This document shows positions 6,634-8,148 of a DNA stretch of 8,148 bases, piece after piece; within the stretch, counting starts at the first letter, position 1, and every line of letters starts with the position of its first letter. This stretch comes from an uncultured Gammaproteobacteria bacterium (GTDB lineage Bacteria; Pseudomonadota; Gammaproteobacteria; GCA-001735895), in assembly GCA_945787265.1 (NCBI GenBank), contig CALZHS010000055.1, positions 1 to 8,148 on the forward strand, written 5' to 3'. A program made the translations under genes and the position numbers. A model generated the notes under the pieces. It was not told the origin of the DNA, did not search any database, and saw nothing but the letters and a program-made list of their open reading frames with translations.

Positions 6634-7734
6634 ATGTCGGGAAACAGTTTCGGCAAGTCATTTGTGGTGACATCGTTCGGTGAAAGTCACGGCGCGGCTA
6701 TTGGATGCGTTGTAGACGGCTGCCCGCCTGGGCTTGCGCTCGAAGAGGCTGACCTGCAGGCTGATCTCGACAGGCGTAAACCGGGTACCTCCCGACACAC
6801 CACGCAGCGGCGTGAGGATGACGCGGTAACCATCGTTTCGGGAACCTTCGAGGGCAAGACTACCGGCACGCCGATTTGCCTGTTGATTCATAACCAGGAT
6901 CAGCGCCCGAAAGATTACAGCGCTATCATGAACCAGTTTCGACCCGGGCACGCCGACTACAGTTATACCCAGAAATACGGTTTTCGCGATTACCGTGGCG
7001 GTGGACGTTCTTCGGCACGCGAGACCGCAATGCGCGTTGCGGCGGGTGGAATTGCCAAGAAGTACCTCGGTGCTCAATGCGGCATCCAGGTGCGCGGTTA
7101 CCTATCGCAACTCGGACCGCTCAAACCGGTCAACTTTGACTGGGACGAGGTCAACAACAATGCTTTCTTTTGCCCGGATGCCGACATGGTGCCCGAAATG
7201 GAGAATTACATGGACGCGTTGCGCAAAGAAGGCGAATCAATCGGTGCCAGGGTGTCGGTGGTTGCGAGCGGAGTGCCGCCTGGTCTCGGGGAGCCTGTCT
7301 TTGATCGCATTGATGCGGATATCGCGCACGCGATGATGAGTATCAATGCCGTCAAGGGTGTCGAAATCGGCGCTGGCTTTGCCAGCATCGAGCTCAAAGG
7401 TACCCAAAATCGGGATGAAATCACGCCGGACGGATTCCTGTCGAACAATGCCGGGGGTACCCTTGGTGGCATTACCTCGGGGCAGGATATCCTGGTCAGT
7501 ATTGCCCTCAAACCGACTTCCAGCATTCACCTGCCCGGAAAGAGCGTAGATGTTGACGGTAACGCGGTCGAGATCCGCACCAAGGGTCGCCACGATCCCT
7601 GTGTCGGAATCCGCGCCACGCCGATTGCTGAAGCCATGCTGGCGATCGTGCTCATGGATCACTACCTGCGCAACCGCGCCCAGAACGCCGACGTCGTCTG
7701 CAAAACCCCGATCATCCCCGCCAGCCCCGAATAG
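6634..7734 (+). CDS. aroC: Chorismate synthase
   Basis: AroC catalyses the last step of the shikimate pathway, 5-enolpyruvylshikimate-3-phosphate to chorismate plus phosphate, in the cytoplasm. It requires reduced FMN. The 366-residue length is normal for the bacterial enzyme. All three family signatures are visible: GESHGAAIGCVVDGCPPG at residues 16-33, GGRSSARETAMRVAAGGIAKKY beginning near 123, and GRHDPCVGIRATPIAEAML at about 318-336. The two conserved histidines are H19 and H106 (RPGHADYSY), and RRKPGTSR lies at 47-54. The ATG at 6634 has AGG 4 nt upstream and begins at the usual MSGNSFG start. It is the only plus-strand gene in the window. No terminator is visible immediately after the stop; the large inverted repeat beginning 40 nt later may serve. 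Confidence 0.98.
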   Translation: MSGNSFGKSFVVTSFGESHGAAIGCVVDGCPPGLALEEADLQADLDRRKPGTSRHTTQRREDDAVTIVSGTFEGKTTGTPICLLIHNQDQRPKDYSAIMNQFRPGHADYSYTQKYGFRDYRGGGRSSARETAMRVAAGGIAKKYLGAQCGIQVRGYLSQLGPLKPVNFDWDEVNNNAFFCPDADMVPEMENYMDALRKEGESIGARVSVVASGVPPGLGEPVFDRIDADIAHAMMSINAVKGVEIGAGFASIELKGTQNRDEITPDGFLSNNAGGTLGGITSGQDILVSIALKPTSSIHLPGKSVDVDGNAVEIRTKGRHDPCVGIRATPIAEAMLAIVLMDHYLRNRAQNADVVCKTPIIPASPE

Positions 7735-7774
7735 CCTTCTTCTTCGTTATGGACATAGAGTCTATTCCACCAAC

Positions 7775-7969
7775 GGCATCCGATGAATGCCCCTGTGACT
7801 GACTGGGTGACCTGCGGTTTCCCGAAAAAGCATTAATTTCAAAGGGCAAGGCGAGACTCGACGTCCTTGTCTCGACTCGCCACAGGCGGCATCCATGCCG
7901 CCTGACCCTTTAAAATTAATGCTTTTTCGGCACCCAGCCTTTACGTCACAGGGGCCTTTATCGGTTGCC
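7775..7969. repeat. 195-bp nested inverted repeat forming a three-way junction (MITE-like or structured element)
   Basis: Three successive pairs of arms match. Outer arms 7775-7799 / 7945-7969 pair over 25 positions with two mismatches and one G-T. Middle arms CTGGGTG / CACCCAG lie at 7803-7809 / 7931-7937. Main arms 7822-7846 / 7906-7930 pair over 25 bp with one mismatch, beginning CCGAAAAAGCATTAATTT. A 12-nt bulge (7810-7821) lies on the left side only. The apex splits into two hairpins: GGCGAG / CTCGCC ending at 7850 and 7881, and CAGGCGGC-ATCCAT-GCCGCCTG at 7883-7904. The linkers are only 3, 1 and 1 nt. No transposase gene and no clear target-site duplication are visible. It could be a miniature mobile element, a REP-like unit, or a two-way transcription barrier beyond aroC. 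Confidence 0.88.
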
Positions 7970-8037
7970 TCTCGAGTATTCAACTAGTTAAGAGCGGGAT
8001 ACTCAGTAGTCTTGGGAGAATGTCAGCAAAAGTGTAG

Positions 8038-8117
8038 CGCGGCAGGGACGCCGCGGTCCGACGCATCGGGCGACAAGCGATTCCATGGATGGACCAACCG
8101 GCGCTAGCGCCGGTTGG
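8038..8117. repeat. Second cluster of palindromes at the right edge
   Basis: CGCGGC-AGGGAC-GCCGCG forms a hairpin at 8038-8055, overlapping an alternative GGAC / GTCC pairing. CCGA / TCGG and the palindrome TCCATGGA follow. A 24-bp perfect palindrome at 8094-8117 is centred on CGCTAGCG with CCAACC / GGTTGG outer arms. GGTCC (8055-8059) and GGACC (8091-8095) can close the intervening segment. No T-run follows, so it is not a standard terminator. It may be a REP-type intergenic repeat, possibly continuing beyond the window. Confidence 0.6.
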
Positions 8118-8148
8118 GAGCGCCCTTTGCAGACGTTCTTCCAGGACT

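Larger units (their letters stand above)
7735..8148. other. Gene-free, palindrome-rich intergenic region
   Basis: No open frame here looks like a protein: the only frame over 60 codons lies across the inverted repeat and has no recognisable motif or ribosome-binding site. The first 40 nt after aroC show nothing notable. The region then holds a 195-bp nested inverted repeat, about 65 nt of plain sequence, and a second cluster of palindromes reaching the window edge. Confidence 0.75.

Noticed and set aside
6658..7662. Minus-strand frames of 106-141 codons within aroC
   Set aside because: These are shadows of aroC codon structure with no family resemblance.
7775..7969. Integron attC site
   Set aside because: The ends do not carry the RYYYAAC / GTTRRRY core sites in register, the arms are far longer and more perfect than in attC, and no cassette-like frame abuts it.
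7775..7969. CRISPR array
   Set aside because: The repeats are inverted and nested, not direct repeats separated by equal-length spacers.
7762..7983. 73-codon minus-strand frame across the inverted repeat
   Set aside because: Its codons are dictated by the palindrome, and it has no ribosome-binding site or protein-like composition.

Overview
The window most resembles a gammaproteobacterial chromosome, possibly from a marine or sediment lineage. The evidence is the protein sequences (full-length GcvP, single-chain SdaA, AroC, a small TIGR02281-type retropepsin), moderately high GC and Shine-Dalgarno-led compact operons. No species can be named from the sequence alone.

Layout. Positions 1-3829 (minus strand) hold gcvP followed by the first ~283 codons of sdaA, which runs off the left edge. 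Positions 3948-5925 (minus strand) hold a three-gene bufferin-type RiPP cluster in the order bufA-bufB-bufC: an 83-residue secreted Cys-rich precursor (DUF2282), an MNIO/DUF692 maturase and its DUF2063 partner. Positions 6069-6581 (minus strand) encode a membrane-anchored retropepsin-like aspartic protease. It is divergent from aroC (plus strand, 6634-7734, chorismate synthase). The last ~414 bases (7735-8148) have no convincing gene. They contain a 195-bp nested inverted repeat that folds as a three-way junction, and a second palindrome-rich patch at the right edge.

How the parts work. GcvP decarboxylates glycine in the glycine cleavage system, and SdaA deaminates serine to pyruvate. With serine hydroxymethyltransferase (not in the window) they link glycine catabolism to pyruvate and one-carbon supply. 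The buf genes should make a post-translationally modified, exported peptide of the kind reported to bind and buffer copper. Two control elements can be read directly. One is a promoter matching the sigma-E/ECF type (TGAACTT, 17 nt, TCTAA) upstream of bufA. The other is a strong intrinsic terminator between bufA and bufBC, which should make far more precursor mRNA than maturase mRNA. No DoxX-type BufD gene is present; bufC is followed directly by gcvP.

The most notable items are the compact bufABC locus with its ECF-like promoter and internal terminator, and the large palindromic element downstream of aroC, which no gene explains.
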